64,000 nt of DNA from Flavobacteriales bacterium (GCA_020635455.1 JACJZT010000004.1:248001-312000); one strand, 5' to 3'; shown: positions 7,252 through 17,796, numbered from the stretch's first letter. The notes: generated by a model not told the origin, from the sequence alone. Made by a program: numbers and translations.

Positions 7252-9354
7252 TTGACGAACGTAAAAAAGTCCATATTATACCGCATTCTGTTCAGTTTTA
7301 GCTGTGTGGTGATCTTTGCCGGTTTTGTAATTTGGTATATTATTAATATTCAGTTCGTTGAAGGACAAAAATGGAGATCATTAAGCGATAGTTTAACCAT
7401 GAAGTACAAGGTTATTCAGGCTGCCAGAGGAAATATATATTCCGATAACGGAACCTTGCTTGCAACTTCGGTTCCCAGATATGAGCTCAGGCTTGATGCA
7501 ATGGCTTCTCCAATAGACACATTTAACAAGTACATGCCCATCCTGGCCAGACTTTTTTCCGAGAATTTTAAAGACAAAACTGCAAGAGAATACTTAAAAG
7601 GATTTCAAAAGGCAAGGAAGACACAAAACAGATATTATTTCATAAAAAGAAAATTGAATTTTCTTGAAATTAAAGAAGTCAAAAACTGGCCTCTTTTTAA
7701 GAAAGGGAGGTTCAGAAGCGGCCTTATAATTGAGGTTGAGAACCATCGTGTACTCCCATTTCACCAAATGCTCACGAGAACCATTGGTTATGCCAATAAA
7801 GGTAAAACAAAAACCAGAGTCGGGCTGGAAGGTGCCTTTGATAAAGAACTTGCCGGAATAAGTGGAAAAAGACTTATGAGAAAAATTTCCGGTGGTTACC
7901 GCCCGGTTAACGACGTTGTAGAATTAGAGCCTGAAGAAGGAAAGGATATTTACACAACCATAAATGTTGATGCACAGGACATTGTAAACAAAGCCCTTTT
8001 AAAAGGACTCACGAAACATCAGGCCCACCATGGGTGTGCTGTAGTAATGGAAGTAAAAACTGGTGAGATAAAAGCTATTGCCAATCTGAGTATTCAGAAG
8101 GACGGAAGCTATCAGGAAACTTTCAATTATGCAGTTGCCGAAAGTTATGAACCCGGAAGTACTTTTAAACTAATAAGTGCAATGGCACTGCTATCCGGAA
8201 AGCATTTAACCGTTTCCGACTCGGTATTCGTCAATAAAGGTAGTCTCCAATTTAATGGAGTTACCATGAATGATGCAGAATATTGTCCCTTTAAAAATCA
8301 AACTTTTTCCTATGCATTCGAGCATTCTTCTAATGTAGGTATCTCCTCTACGGTTAATAAATACTATGGATCAAAACCTTTGGATTTTATTCAATTTTTA
8401 AAACAAATTAACCTTCATCAAAACACAGGGGTAGAAATTCCGGGAGAAATAAAACCCTATATTAAAGAACCACAGATGAAATCATGGAGCAGTATTTCAC
8501 TGCCCTGGATGTCAATTGGATATGATTTGAGATTTACTCCTTTACAAATATTAAATGTATACAATGCTGTAGCCAATGATGGTAAAATGGTAAAGCCTTA
8601 CCTTGTAAAGGCTATAGGAAATAAAGGGATCATTGAAAAAAAAATAGAACCCATTATACTTAATGAATCTATTGCTGATGAAGAAGTTATTAAGGATCTA
8701 AGAAAATTATTAAGAGGCGTTGTTGAACATGGAACTGCAAGAACTTTACTTAAAAGCAAAGTTGAAATTTCGGGCAAGACCGGTACATCTCAAATTGCTG
8801 ATGGAAAAGGTTATACAGATGCAGCTTACTTCTCTTCGTTTGCCGGCTATTTCCCATCAGGACAACCTAAATATTCAGTAATAATTGTAATTAACAAACC
8901 AAAGGAAAAAGGTTATTACGGAGCTGTTGTTGCAGCACCCATTGTTCAGGAGATCGCAGAAAAAATGATGGGGATGGAAATGCGCAACGCAATCGATATT
9001 CCTGATACTGTTGTTTCTAGTGGCAAAATACTGGTTTCTTCCATCACGAAAAAGGGCCCGGCTAAAGAATTCTTTAAAAAATTCGACAACATTAAGGCTT
9101 CCATTCCAAAAAGTGAATCAGAATGGGTTTTTGTTAAAAACGGAGAAAAGGATTCCTACCTGTTTACGGACCAGGAAAATAAAAATTCAATACCCGATCT
9201 TACAGGAATGGGTTTACGGGATGTATTGTACTTGCTTGAAAACAAGGGTGTAAAGGTAAGTTCAATTGGTAAAGGCAAAGTGATCTGGCAGTCTGTTAAA
9301 GCAGGGACAGAAATTAGTAAAGTTTCAACCATTCAAATTAAACTGAGCTTATGA
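7252..9354 (+). CDS. ftsI: Septal penicillin-binding protein FtsI (PBP3) with PASTA domain
   Basis: FtsI is the septal peptidoglycan transpeptidase partnered with FtsW. The 700-residue protein has one N-terminal membrane helix (about 6-32), a dimerisation domain, and a transpeptidase domain with all three motifs: S303-T-F-K306 (acylating serine), S359-S-N361 and K509-T-G511. A C-terminal PASTA domain (about 644-700) is present, which E. coli FtsI lacks. The start is TTG at 7252, 3 nt after ftsL. No ATG precedes the membrane helix in frame. The stop overlaps murE by 4 nt. Confidence 0.95.
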   Translation: MTNVKKSILYRILFSFSCVVIFAGFVIWYIINIQFVEGQKWRSLSDSLTMKYKVIQAARGNIYSDNGTLLATSVPRYELRLDAMASPIDTFNKYMPILARLFSENFKDKTAREYLKGFQKARKTQNRYYFIKRKLNFLEIKEVKNWPLFKKGRFRSGLIIEVENHRVLPFHQMLTRTIGYANKGKTKTRVGLEGAFDKELAGISGKRLMRKISGGYRPVNDVVELEPEEGKDIYTTINVDAQDIVNKALLKGLTKHQAHHGCAVVMEVKTGEIKAIANLSIQKDGSYQETFNYAVAESYEPGSTFKLISAMALLSGKHLTVSDSVFVNKGSLQFNGVTMNDAEYCPFKNQTFSYAFEHSSNVGISSTVNKYYGSKPLDFIQFLKQINLHQNTGVEIPGEIKPYIKEPQMKSWSSISLPWMSIGYDLRFTPLQILNVYNAVANDGKMVKPYLVKAIGNKGIIEKKIEPIILNESIADEEVIKDLRKLLRGVVEHGTARTLLKSKVEISGKTGTSQIADGKGYTDAAYFSSFAGYFPSGQPKYSVIIVINKPKEKGYYGAVVAAPIVQEIAEKMMGMEMRNAIDIPDTVVSSGKILVSSITKKGPAKEFFKKFDNIKASIPKSESEWVFVKNGEKDSYLFTDQENKNSIPDLTGMGLRDVLYLLENKGVKVSSIGKGKVIWQSVKAGTEISKVSTIQIKLSL

Positions 9355-10811
9355 AATCTCTGACCCAGCTATTTCAAAAAACCGATGTAAAATTAGATTC
9401 AAAATTTATTAACATTTCAATAAATTCAATAAAAATTGATCATAGAACAATAAAGAAAAATGATCTGTTTGTTGCTCAGGTTGGGGTAAAACTCGACAGT
9501 CATAAATTTATTAATGAAGCGATTACGAATGGGGCATCTGTAGTGGTATGTGAACAAATCCCTGAAAACACATCGAAGGACTTTCCATTTATTGTAGTTG
9601 GGAACTCACGAAAAATTCTGGGCACCTTAGCCTCTAATTATTATGACAACCCTTCAGAAAAAATAAAATTACTTGGGGTAACCGGTACGAATGGTAAAAC
9701 AACGGTATGCACTTTAATGTATAACCTGTTTCGGTCGCTGGGTTACAAATCTGCACTGCTTTCTACGGTAAAAAATATAATTGGTGATGAAGTGTATGAA
9801 AGCACTCATACCACACCCGATCCCATTTCACTAAACAAACTTCTGGCAGAAACTGTAAAGCAAAACTGCACTCATTGCTTTATGGAAGTTAGCAGCCATT
9901 CGGTGGATCAATACAGAATTGAAGGCTTGCAATTTACCGGGGCTGTATTTACAAACATAACACACGATCATCTTGACTATCACAAAACCTTTGACAACTA
10001 TTTAAAAGCCAAGAAAAAGTTTTTTGACCAATTGCCATATGATGCTTTTGCCCTTTCAAATAAAGACGATAAAAATGGAAAGGTAATGCTTCAAAACACA
10101 GTTGCCTCAAAATATTATTACAGTTTCAGATCACCGGCTGATTTTAAAGGTAAGATCATTGAAAGCGACTTAAGCGGGATGCTGTTGGAATTTGATACAA
10201 TTCAGGCATGGTATGCAATTGCCGGAGAATTTAATGCATACAATCTGCTTGCCGTTTATGCCTCTGCATTTCTTCTTGGAATTGAAAAAGAGAAAATTAT
10301 AACGGCTCTAAGTCTTGTAAAAGGCGCAAAAGGCCGCTTTGAAGTTACTGTTTCCTCTTCAGGAGTAATTGGTATCGTTGATTATGCCCACACACCGGAT
10401 GCAGTGGCTAATGTGCTTAATACCATAAACCATACCCGAACCAGAAATGAAACGCTATTTATTGTTTTGGGATGCGGAGGAGACAGGGATAAGGAAAAAA
10501 GGCCGATCATGGCTGATTTAGCCAGTACATATGCCGACAAAGCAATTTTTACCAGCGACAACCCACGATCTGAAAACCCTGAAACCATCCTCTCAGACAT
10601 GATGAAAGGCGTAAAGGTCCAGTACAAAAAGAAGGTTCTGAAAATTACCAAAAGGGAAGAAGCAATTGATGTTGCCGTAAGTATGGCTCAAAAGGGAGAT
10701 ATCATACTTGTGGCAGGAAAAGGACACGAAAATTATCAGGAAATCGAAGGGATCAAACATCCATTTGATGACCTGACTGTATTAACCCACTCATTTGAGA
10801 AACACCAATAA
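9351..10811 (+). CDS. murE: UDP-MurNAc-tripeptide synthetase MurE, meso-diaminopimelate type
   Basis: MurE adds the third amino acid to UDP-MurNAc-L-Ala-D-Glu, using ATP, in the cytoplasm. The 486-residue protein has the Mur ligase ATP loop G109-VTGTNGKTT118, the middle-domain segment HTTPDP and the C-terminal substrate motif D403-N-P-R406. DNPR is the signature of ligases that add meso-diaminopimelate, so the peptidoglycan is predicted to be of the Gram-negative meso-DAP kind. It overlaps ftsI by 4 nt (ATGA). mraY follows after 2 nt. Confidence 0.95.
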   Translation: MKSLTQLFQKTDVKLDSKFINISINSIKIDHRTIKKNDLFVAQVGVKLDSHKFINEAITNGASVVVCEQIPENTSKDFPFIVVGNSRKILGTLASNYYDNPSEKIKLLGVTGTNGKTTVCTLMYNLFRSLGYKSALLSTVKNIIGDEVYESTHTTPDPISLNKLLAETVKQNCTHCFMEVSSHSVDQYRIEGLQFTGAVFTNITHDHLDYHKTFDNYLKAKKKFFDQLPYDAFALSNKDDKNGKVMLQNTVASKYYYSFRSPADFKGKIIESDLSGMLLEFDTIQAWYAIAGEFNAYNLLAVYASAFLLGIEKEKIITALSLVKGAKGRFEVTVSSSGVIGIVDYAHTPDAVANVLNTINHTRTRNETLFIVLGCGGDRDKEKRPIMADLASTYADKAIFTSDNPRSENPETILSDMMKGVKVQYKKKVLKITKREEAIDVAVSMAQKGDIILVAGKGHENYQEIEGIKHPFDDLTVLTHSFEKHQ

Positions 10812-10813
10812 TT

Positions 10814-12070
10814 ATGCTGTACTACCTGTTTAATTACTTAGACTCCCATTTTAACTTACCCGGAGCAGGCGCATTCCAGTTTATTACTTTCAGGGCCGGG
10901 CTGGCGATCATTTTGTCGTTAACCATATCTCTGGTTTATGGAAAAAGACTTATAAACATCCTACACAGAAGACAGGCTTCTGAAACCATAAGACAGCTGG
11001 GCCTTGAGGGTGAAAATACGAAGGCAGGTACCCCTACCATGGGCGGGCTGATAATTTTGGGGGCAACACTTGTTCCAACCTTATTGTTTGCCAGACTGGT
11101 AAATGTATATATAGTGCTAATGATCATCACAACTGTGTGGCTGGGGTTGATCGGTTATCTGGATGATTACATAAAAGTATTCAGAAAAAACAAAGAGGGT
11201 CTGGCAGGAAGGTTCAAGGTTGTGGGTCAGATTGGGATCGGATTAATTGTTGGATTTACACTGTATTATCACGAAAGCATCGTCATTAGAAAAAACTACT
11301 CAGAAGCTCAGGCTACTGAAGAAATCAAGAGTAAGGCAACTAAAAAAGTTTCGGCTGACGGAACGGTCAGTTATTCCATTGACACCAGATCCACGGTTAC
11401 AACCGTGCCATTTGTTAAATCTCATGAATTTGATTACGCAAACCTTCTCTTTTTCCTTGATTCAAAAACGGCTAAAAAATATGCCTGGATCGTTTTTGTT
11501 CTGGCAACAATATTTATAATCACAGCCGTATCAAATGGTGCAAATCTAACCGACGGAATCGATGGACTTGCAGCCGGGAGTTCTGCTATAATTGGTTCTA
11601 CTCTGGCATTATTGGCTTTCATCTCAGGTAACATCATTTTTGCAGATTATCTGAACATCATGTACCTCCCAAATCAGGGAGAACTTACCATTTTTCTGGC
11701 GGCCTTTGTAGGAGCTTGTATTGGATTCCTTTGGTATAATTCATTCCCTGCACAGGTGTTTATGGGTGACACCGGTAGCTTGTCGATCGGTGGGATCATT
11801 GCCGTAATATCGATCATGCTGCGCAAGGAATTGCTAATTCCTATTTTATGTGGAATATTCCTTGTAGAAAATCTAAGTGTTGTACTTCAGGTAAGTTATT
11901 TTAAATACACAAAACGCAAATACGGAGAAGGACGAAGGATATTTAAGATGTCTCCATTGCATCATCATTTTCAGAAACTGGGTTATGCCGAACCTAAAAT
12001 TGTAATTCGATTCTGGATTGTTGGCATCATGCTGGCTTTGTTTACCATTTTAACTTTCAAGATCAGATAA
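10814..12070 (+). CDS. mraY: Phospho-MurNAc-pentapeptide transferase MraY
   Basis: MraY transfers phospho-MurNAc-pentapeptide from UDP to undecaprenyl phosphate, making lipid I. This polytopic inner-membrane protein shows the family motifs GTPTMGG near residue 73, YLDDYIK, NLTDGIDGLA, FMGDTGSL and the final MSPLHHHFQ. It has 418 residues, longer than the roughly 360 of E. coli. The extra length is mainly a hydrophilic insert at about residues 155-205, which other Bacteroidota MraY proteins also carry as far as I know. murD begins immediately after its stop codon. Confidence 0.95.
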   Translation: MLYYLFNYLDSHFNLPGAGAFQFITFRAGLAIILSLTISLVYGKRLINILHRRQASETIRQLGLEGENTKAGTPTMGGLIILGATLVPTLLFARLVNVYIVLMIITTVWLGLIGYLDDYIKVFRKNKEGLAGRFKVVGQIGIGLIVGFTLYYHESIVIRKNYSEAQATEEIKSKATKKVSADGTVSYSIDTRSTVTTVPFVKSHEFDYANLLFFLDSKTAKKYAWIVFVLATIFIITAVSNGANLTDGIDGLAAGSSAIIGSTLALLAFISGNIIFADYLNIMYLPNQGELTIFLAAFVGACIGFLWYNSFPAQVFMGDTGSLSIGGIIAVISIMLRKELLIPILCGIFLVENLSVVLQVSYFKYTKRKYGEGRRIFKMSPLHHHFQKLGYAEPKIVIRFWIVGIMLALFTILTFKIR

Positions 12071-13417
12071 ATGGCAAAACGACTTGTGATACTTGGTGCA
12101 GGAGAAAGTGGTTGCGGAAGCGCTGTTCTTGGTATGCGCAAGGGTTTTGAAGTGTTTCTAAGTGACAGGGGTAAGATAAAATCCAAATACCGCAATGAAT
12201 TAAATGAACTGGATACTGCCTGGGAAGAAGAAAAACACACCGAAGAGAAGATATTAAATGCGGACCTCATCGTAAAAAGTCCCGGAATTCCTGATAAGGC
12301 AGAGATCGTCGTAAAGGCTCTAAAGCAAAACATACCGGTAATTTCTGAGATAGAATTTGCCGCCGGGTACAGCACTTCAAAATTGATCGGAATTACCGGA
12401 AGCAATGGAAAAACAACAACTACCCTATTAACTCATCATCTCCTTTCCGGTGGGGGCATTAAAGCCGGTCTTGCAGGAAACATTGGTAAAAGCTTCGCCC
12501 GTCAGGTTGCACAACCGGAGCAACCGGATGCATATGTACTTGAAATCAGTAGTTTTCAACTTGATGGAATGTTCAATACCCGAATCCACGATGCGGTCTT
12601 AACAAACATTTCTCCCGATCATTTAGACCGATATGATTATAAACTTGACAATTATATAAGATCTAAATTCCGAATCAGTAGAAACCAGACTTCATCCGAT
12701 TCATTCATTTACAATCTGGACGATGAATTAACCTGCAATAATCTTAACTACAATACAGGCAAGGCTACCAAGCTTGCTTTTTCCATAAAACAGGAAGTTC
12801 AGAACGGAGCTTTTCTGCGTGGTAATGAAATAATCGTTCGCTTACTTAAACTAAACAAAGAATTTATTATGCCAATTAACCAACTTACCGTAAGTGGTAA
12901 ACACAACTTGTACAACTCAATGGCTGCGGCCATAGTTGCCAGCTCATTTGAAATCAGGAATCAGGTAATCCGACAAAGCTTTTCAGATTTTGTTAACGTG
13001 GAGCACCGTATGGAATTTGTAGCCAAAATAAAAGGCGTAAATTTTATAAACGATTCAAAGGCTACAAATGTAAATTCAGCATGGTATGCACTTGAGAGTA
13101 TCGACACACCTTGTGTGTGGATCGCAGGGGGAACCGACAAAGGAAACGATTACGCCATACTCAGGGACCTTGTAAAGGAAAAGGTCAGACTGATCGTTTG
13201 TCTTGGCCTTGATAACAGTAAGATCCATCAGGCTTTTGCATCCGATGTTGATTTGATAATAAACACAGCTTCAGCCAAAGATGCCGTTGACGCAGCTTAT
13301 CGGTTTGCCGAAAAAGGAGATACAGTCCTGCTTTCTCCGGCATGTGCCAGTTTTGATCTTTTCGAAGATTATGAAGATCGGGGCAATCAGTTTAAGAAAT
13401 ACGTAAAAGCACTTTAA
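12071..13417 (+). CDS. murD: UDP-MurNAc-L-alanine:D-glutamate ligase MurD
   Basis: MurD adds D-glutamate to UDP-MurNAc-L-Ala. The 448-residue protein has an N-terminal nucleotide-binding Rossmann motif (LVILGAGESGCGSAV), the ATP loop GITGSNGKTTTT, the middle-domain LEISSFQLD and the C-terminal AGGTDKGNDY and LLSPACASFDLFEDYEDRG, all typical of MurD. It abuts mraY with no gap and is followed by ftsW after 9 nt. Confidence 0.95.
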   Translation: MAKRLVILGAGESGCGSAVLGMRKGFEVFLSDRGKIKSKYRNELNELDTAWEEEKHTEEKILNADLIVKSPGIPDKAEIVVKALKQNIPVISEIEFAAGYSTSKLIGITGSNGKTTTTLLTHHLLSGGGIKAGLAGNIGKSFARQVAQPEQPDAYVLEISSFQLDGMFNTRIHDAVLTNISPDHLDRYDYKLDNYIRSKFRISRNQTSSDSFIYNLDDELTCNNLNYNTGKATKLAFSIKQEVQNGAFLRGNEIIVRLLKLNKEFIMPINQLTVSGKHNLYNSMAAAIVASSFEIRNQVIRQSFSDFVNVEHRMEFVAKIKGVNFINDSKATNVNSAWYALESIDTPCVWIAGGTDKGNDYAILRDLVKEKVRLIVCLGLDNSKIHQAFASDVDLIINTASAKDAVDAAYRFAEKGDTVLLSPACASFDLFEDYEDRGNQFKKYVKAL

Positions 13418-13426
13418 AAAAAATTC

Positions 13427-14605
13427 ATGGGTTTAAGAAGATGGATTGCCAATAATCTCCAGGGTGATATATACATCTGGGCGGTGGTCTTTTTTCTTTC
13501 CATTTTCGGAATACTTGCAGTATACAGTTCAATTGGAACTCTGGCATATTCAAAACATTCGGGAAACACGGAGTTTTACCTTTTCAAACAAATTGGCATG
13601 TTGTTTTTAGGGTTGTTTATCATGTGGCTTTCCCATTTACTGGACTATCGTTACTATTCCAGACTTTCACAAGTTCTTTTAATTATCTCGATCCCATTAT
13701 TGGCTTATACACTGTTTTTTGGCAGTAATGTGAATGAAGCTCGCAGATGGATCATGATCCCATGGGTTGGACTAACCTTTCAAACATCTGATCTTGCACG
13801 ACTAGCCCTGATAATGTATATAGCACGGTTTTTATCAAAACGTCAGGATAGTATCTCGGATACAAAAAAAACTTTATACCCCATAATTGGTAGCATTATT
13901 CTGGTATGTGGATTAATTGCCCCGGCAAATTTATCAACCGCAATGGTTTTGTTCCTTACATGCATTGTGCTTCTTTTTATTGGCCGCATACCAATCAAAA
14001 GTCTTCTTGGCCTTACCGGAATTGCCATTATCATCTTCGGGATCATACTGGTTGTTTTATTTAACATGCCCGGTCAGGGCAGGGTTCAAACCTGGAAATC
14101 AAGGATCGAAAACTACAGGAGCCAAAAAGATCCTGCTGCCAATTATCAGAACCTACAGGCAAAAATCGCTATTGCAAACGGTGAGGTTTTTGGTCTTGGG
14201 CCGGGAAGAAGCAAACAAAGGATCTTTCTTCCTTCGCCGTATGCCGATTTTATTTTTGCCATCATACTTGAAGAATATGGCATTCTTGGCGGTTTGGCCC
14301 TGATCTTTCTTTATTTGTTCTTTTTATTCAGATGCATTAAGATCGTAATAAAAACCCCAAAGGCATTTGGAGCCTTACTTGCTGTTGGCTTGGCATTCAG
14401 CTTAATTATTCCGGCCTTTATCAATATGGGTGTTGCTGTAAATATTTTTCCCGTTACCGGTATGTCACTTCCACTGGTAAGCATGGGCGGAACATCTACA
14501 TTGTTTACAAGTTTGGCGATCGGTATTATCTTAAGTGTTAGTCGATATACAGAAGAATCTATTCCGGAAACATCCGAGGAGGGGATGAAAATTGAAACCG
14601 TATAA
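13427..14605 (+). CDS. ftsW: Septal peptidoglycan glycosyltransferase FtsW
   Basis: FtsW is the SEDS-family polymerase that makes septal glycan strands with FtsI. The 392-residue protein is highly hydrophobic, with about ten membrane helices. It has the SEDS features RRWIMIPWVGLTFQTSDLARLAL near residue 105, the large-loop segment GLGPGRSKQR, FAIILEEYG and the terminal PVTGMSLPLVSMGG. FtsW rather than RodA is inferred from its place between murD and murG. It overlaps murG by 14 nt. Confidence 0.93.
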   Translation: MGLRRWIANNLQGDIYIWAVVFFLSIFGILAVYSSIGTLAYSKHSGNTEFYLFKQIGMLFLGLFIMWLSHLLDYRYYSRLSQVLLIISIPLLAYTLFFGSNVNEARRWIMIPWVGLTFQTSDLARLALIMYIARFLSKRQDSISDTKKTLYPIIGSIILVCGLIAPANLSTAMVLFLTCIVLLFIGRIPIKSLLGLTGIAIIIFGIILVVLFNMPGQGRVQTWKSRIENYRSQKDPAANYQNLQAKIAIANGEVFGLGPGRSKQRIFLPSPYADFIFAIILEEYGILGGLALIFLYLFFLFRCIKIVIKTPKAFGALLAVGLAFSLIIPAFINMGVAVNIFPVTGMSLPLVSMGGTSTLFTSLAIGIILSVSRYTEESIPETSEEGMKIETV

Positions 14606-15677
14606 ATTCTTAATTTCAGGAGGAGGAACGGGAGGGCACATATTTCCTGCCATTGCAATTGCCAATGAATTGAGGCAACAGTATAAGGATGCCAAAATCG
14701 AATTTGTGGGATCATCTGATCGCATGGAAATGGAAAAAGTTCCGGCAGCCGGCTATATCATTCATGGCTTATGGATCTCCGGATTTCAGCGAAAACTGAG
14801 TATTAAAAACCTCTTATTTCCCCTTAAGGTACTATCAAGCCTTTTTAAAAGCTACCGGATTTTGACAAAATACAAACCTGACCTGGTCATAGGCACCGGA
14901 GGTTTTGCAAGCGGACCCTTATTAAAGGTTGCAACATGGTTAAAAATCCCATGCCTTATACAGGAACAAAACAGTTTTGCCGGAGTAACAAATAAACTTC
15001 TTGGCAATAAGGTAAACGCAGTTTGTCTTGGTTTCGAGGAAGCAAAGAAATATTTCCCGGAAAAAAAATGTGAAGTTACGGGCAACCCCGTAAGGAGCGA
15101 GATCCTATCACTTTTAGACAGGAATCAGGCACATGAAAAATTAAAACTCGATCCGGATAAGTTTACGGTTCTATCCATTGGTGGCAGCTTGGGTGCCCGC
15201 AGTATCAACCTGGCAATGGATGCTGCAATTGTAGAACTTTCTTCAAAAAATGTGCAGGTCCTCTGGCAAACCGGCAAGAATTACCAGGTTCAGAACAAGC
15301 CTCAATGCGGATTTGAAACACCATTTATTGAGGATATGCAGACGGCCTATTCTGCTGCTGATCTAATCATCTCAAGAGCCGGAGCAATCGCAATTAGTGA
15401 ATTATGCATTGTCGGTAAACCCGTTATTCTGGTACCATCACCTAATGTAGCTGAAGATCATCAAACAAAAAATGCAATGTCACTGGTAAACCGGGATGCA
15501 GCCATTTTAATAAGAGATAATGAAATAACGGATCGTTTGCTGGAAACCATTTTCAGGCTAAAAAACAGCCAGGAAGAGCATTTGCATTTGACAAAAAACT
15601 TAAAACTGCTCGCAAAGCCAAATGCAACCAGGAATATTGTAGGCGTCATAAACCGAATTTTAACCGAAAGAAAATAA
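14592..15677 (+). CDS. murG: Lipid II synthase MurG
   Basis: MurG is a GT28 glycosyltransferase that adds GlcNAc from UDP-GlcNAc to lipid I on the inner face of the membrane. The 361-residue protein has the first glycine loop SGGGTGGHIFPA at residues 9-20, the second loop SIGGSLGARSIN and the donor-site segment ISRAGAIAISEL. ATG at 14592 puts 14 nt of overlap with ftsW. Its stop codon overlaps the murC start by one base (TAATG). Confidence 0.95.
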   Translation: MKPYKFLISGGGTGGHIFPAIAIANELRQQYKDAKIEFVGSSDRMEMEKVPAAGYIIHGLWISGFQRKLSIKNLLFPLKVLSSLFKSYRILTKYKPDLVIGTGGFASGPLLKVATWLKIPCLIQEQNSFAGVTNKLLGNKVNAVCLGFEEAKKYFPEKKCEVTGNPVRSEILSLLDRNQAHEKLKLDPDKFTVLSIGGSLGARSINLAMDAAIVELSSKNVQVLWQTGKNYQVQNKPQCGFETPFIEDMQTAYSAADLIISRAGAIAISELCIVGKPVILVPSPNVAEDHQTKNAMSLVNRDAAILIRDNEITDRLLETIFRLKNSQEEHLHLTKNLKLLAKPNATRNIVGVINRILTERK

Positions 15678-17068
15678 TGAGCGAAGCAAACAGGTCCTAT
15701 AATTCCTTTATAAATTACTACTTTCTCGGAATAGGTGGGATTGGCATGAGTGCTATTGCCAGATATCTTAAAGACAACGGAAGGGAAGTTTTCGGATACG
15801 ATCGTGTAAGAACAGAACTTTGCCATGACCTAGAAAAGGAAGGAATTTTGATAACCTATCAGGATTTAATTGAAACTTTACCGGAACTTGTAAATAAAAA
15901 CGAGACCCTGATCGTATACACTCCTGCAATTCCGGAGGATTCAATACTTTTAAACCATTTTAGGGGTTCCGGATATACGGTCAAAAAGAGGTCCGAACTT
16001 TTGGGAGAGATCACTCATTCGGGAACTAACATTTCCATTGCCGGTACCCATGGAAAAACCACCACTTCATCTTTGGTAGCATATATGTTAAAGAATACTC
16101 CAACCCGGTTTTGCGCATTTCTGGGTGGAATCTCAACCAATCTTGGCAGCAACTACTTTAATTCAGGAAACACTGAAGAAAATTTAATAACCCTTACCGA
16201 AGCAGACGAATTTGACAGGTCCTTCCTAACGCTTGATCCAAACATTGCAGTGGTTACTTCAATGGATGCAGATCACCTGGACATTTACGGAACAGATGAA
16301 AACATTAAAAGTTCATTTAATGAATTTATCAAAAAAATCAAACCCGGAGGCACCTTGTTTCTTAAAGAAGGTTTGAACATTTCGGATGCAAATGACATCA
16401 AAGTGGTCAGGTATGGTATCGAATCAGGGGATCTGCGAGCCGAAAACCTTAGAGTTGAAAATGGAGATTATATTTTTGATCTGATATATCCTTCAATGGT
16501 ATGGCCTGGAGTTAAACTTGCACTTCCCGGGAATCATAATGTTGAAAACGCACTCGCAGCAATTGGAGTTTGCCTTGAACTGAGGATCGATAAATCTTTG
16601 ATCCTTTATGGTCTGGCAAATTTCAAGGGTGTTAAGAGGCGTTTTGAATATATAATTAAAAAAAAGAATTTCATCTATATTGATGACTACGCTCATCACC
16701 CTACAGAGTTAAAAGCGTTTATAGAATCTGTCCGTTTTTTATATCCTGACAAAAAGTTAACCGGAATTTTTCAGCCCCATCTTTTTAGCAGAACCAGAGA
16801 TTTTGCAGAAGGATTTGCAAGATCCTTGGATTTGTTGGACAAATTGTATTTACTTGAAATCTATCCTGCAAGAGAAAAACCCATTCCGGGTATTCGTTCG
16901 TCGACCATATTCGACCTGCTCAAATTAAAAGACAAAGTACTTACCGGTAAAACAGAAGTTATTGACCTTGTCAAAAGGGACAATCCCGAAGTATTGCTTA
17001 CCATCGGGGCAGGCGATATAGATACTCTGGTGCCGGTTTTCAGAAAAATGTTTGAAAATGAGGCCTAA
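15677..17068 (+). CDS. murC: UDP-MurNAc:L-alanine ligase MurC
   Basis: MurC attaches L-alanine to UDP-MurNAc, the first amino acid of the stem peptide. The 463-residue protein has the N-terminal UDP-binding motif FLGIGGIGMSAIARYL, the ATP loop AGTHGKTTTSSLV and C-terminal YIDDYAHHPTELKA and FQPHLFSRTRDF, the standard MurC landmarks. Coupled starts tie it to murG (1-nt overlap) and ftsQ (11-nt overlap). murB, murF and ddl are absent from this cluster and must lie elsewhere. Confidence 0.95.
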   Translation: MSEANRSYNSFINYYFLGIGGIGMSAIARYLKDNGREVFGYDRVRTELCHDLEKEGILITYQDLIETLPELVNKNETLIVYTPAIPEDSILLNHFRGSGYTVKKRSELLGEITHSGTNISIAGTHGKTTTSSLVAYMLKNTPTRFCAFLGGISTNLGSNYFNSGNTEENLITLTEADEFDRSFLTLDPNIAVVTSMDADHLDIYGTDENIKSSFNEFIKKIKPGGTLFLKEGLNISDANDIKVVRYGIESGDLRAENLRVENGDYIFDLIYPSMVWPGVKLALPGNHNVENALAAIGVCLELRIDKSLILYGLANFKGVKRRFEYIIKKKNFIYIDDYAHHPTELKAFIESVRFLYPDKKLTGIFQPHLFSRTRDFAEGFARSLDLLDKLYLLEIYPAREKPIPGIRSSTIFDLLKLKDKVLTGKTEVIDLVKRDNPEVLLTIGAGDIDTLVPVFRKMFENEA

Positions 17069-17795
17069 GCTAAAAATAAAACGATTGCTGCTTGTGATTT
17101 TGGTCCCTGTATCACTGATAGTTCTTTACGTGCTGGTTTCTAACCAATCCCGAAACGCGGTTTGCTCTGACGTTGATATTAAGTTGAATTACAAAACAGA
17201 GAAGCCTTTGTTAAATGAAACGGATCTTTACCGACTTCTGGGTTTGAACAAAGGAAAATCAGAATTGATCGGTAAACCTCTTAAAGAGCTGAAATTGAAT
17301 GTTTACGAACAAAAACTACTAAAACACAATGCCATAAAAAGAGCGAATGTATTTTTAGGAGTAAGGGGCGATCTGAAAATCGAAATTCACCAGAGAGAGC
17401 CAATCATCCGGGTAAAACCATTCGGTAAAAAAGATTATTACCTGAGTGAGGATAAAGTTCATATTCCTCTTTCGCAAAACTTTACACCTGATTTAATACC
17501 CGTATCCTGCATAATGGATTCAAAAGTGGACAATATCTTATGCACCCTGATGAGCTATGTGAATAATAATACCTTTTGGAAGGAGCAAATAGAACAGTTC
17601 TTTGTAAGTACCAATGGCGACATTTCATTTATTCCCCTTTTCGGAAATCATGAAGTTATCCTTGGGGATGAGAATGACTTGGAAGAAAAGTTTAAAAAAC
17701 TGGAATTGTTTTATCGGAAAGGCTTGAGCAAGATCGGATGGAATAAATACAAAACAGTTAATTTAAAATACAAAGAACAAGTAATCTGCAAATAA
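17058..17795 (+). CDS. ftsQ: Cell division protein FtsQ
   Basis: FtsQ is a bitopic divisome protein that recruits FtsL and FtsB. The protein (245 residues from this ATG) has a basic N-terminus, a membrane helix (about residues 10-29, LLLVILVPVSLIVLYVLV) and a periplasmic region that fits a POTRA domain followed by the FtsQ beta domain. The segment RANVFLGVRGDLKIEIHQREPIIRV is typical of FtsQ/DivIB. I prefer ATG at 17058; a TTG two codons earlier is the only alternative. Position between murC and ftsA supports the identity, since the sequence is only weakly conserved. Confidence 0.88.
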   Translation: MRPKLKIKRLLLVILVPVSLIVLYVLVSNQSRNAVCSDVDIKLNYKTEKPLLNETDLYRLLGLNKGKSELIGKPLKELKLNVYEQKLLKHNAIKRANVFLGVRGDLKIEIHQREPIIRVKPFGKKDYYLSEDKVHIPLSQNFTPDLIPVSCIMDSKVDNILCTLMSYVNNNTFWKEQIEQFFVSTNGDISFIPLFGNHEVILGDENDLEEKFKKLELFYRKGLSKIGWNKYKTVNLKYKEQVICK

Positions 17796-17796
17796 A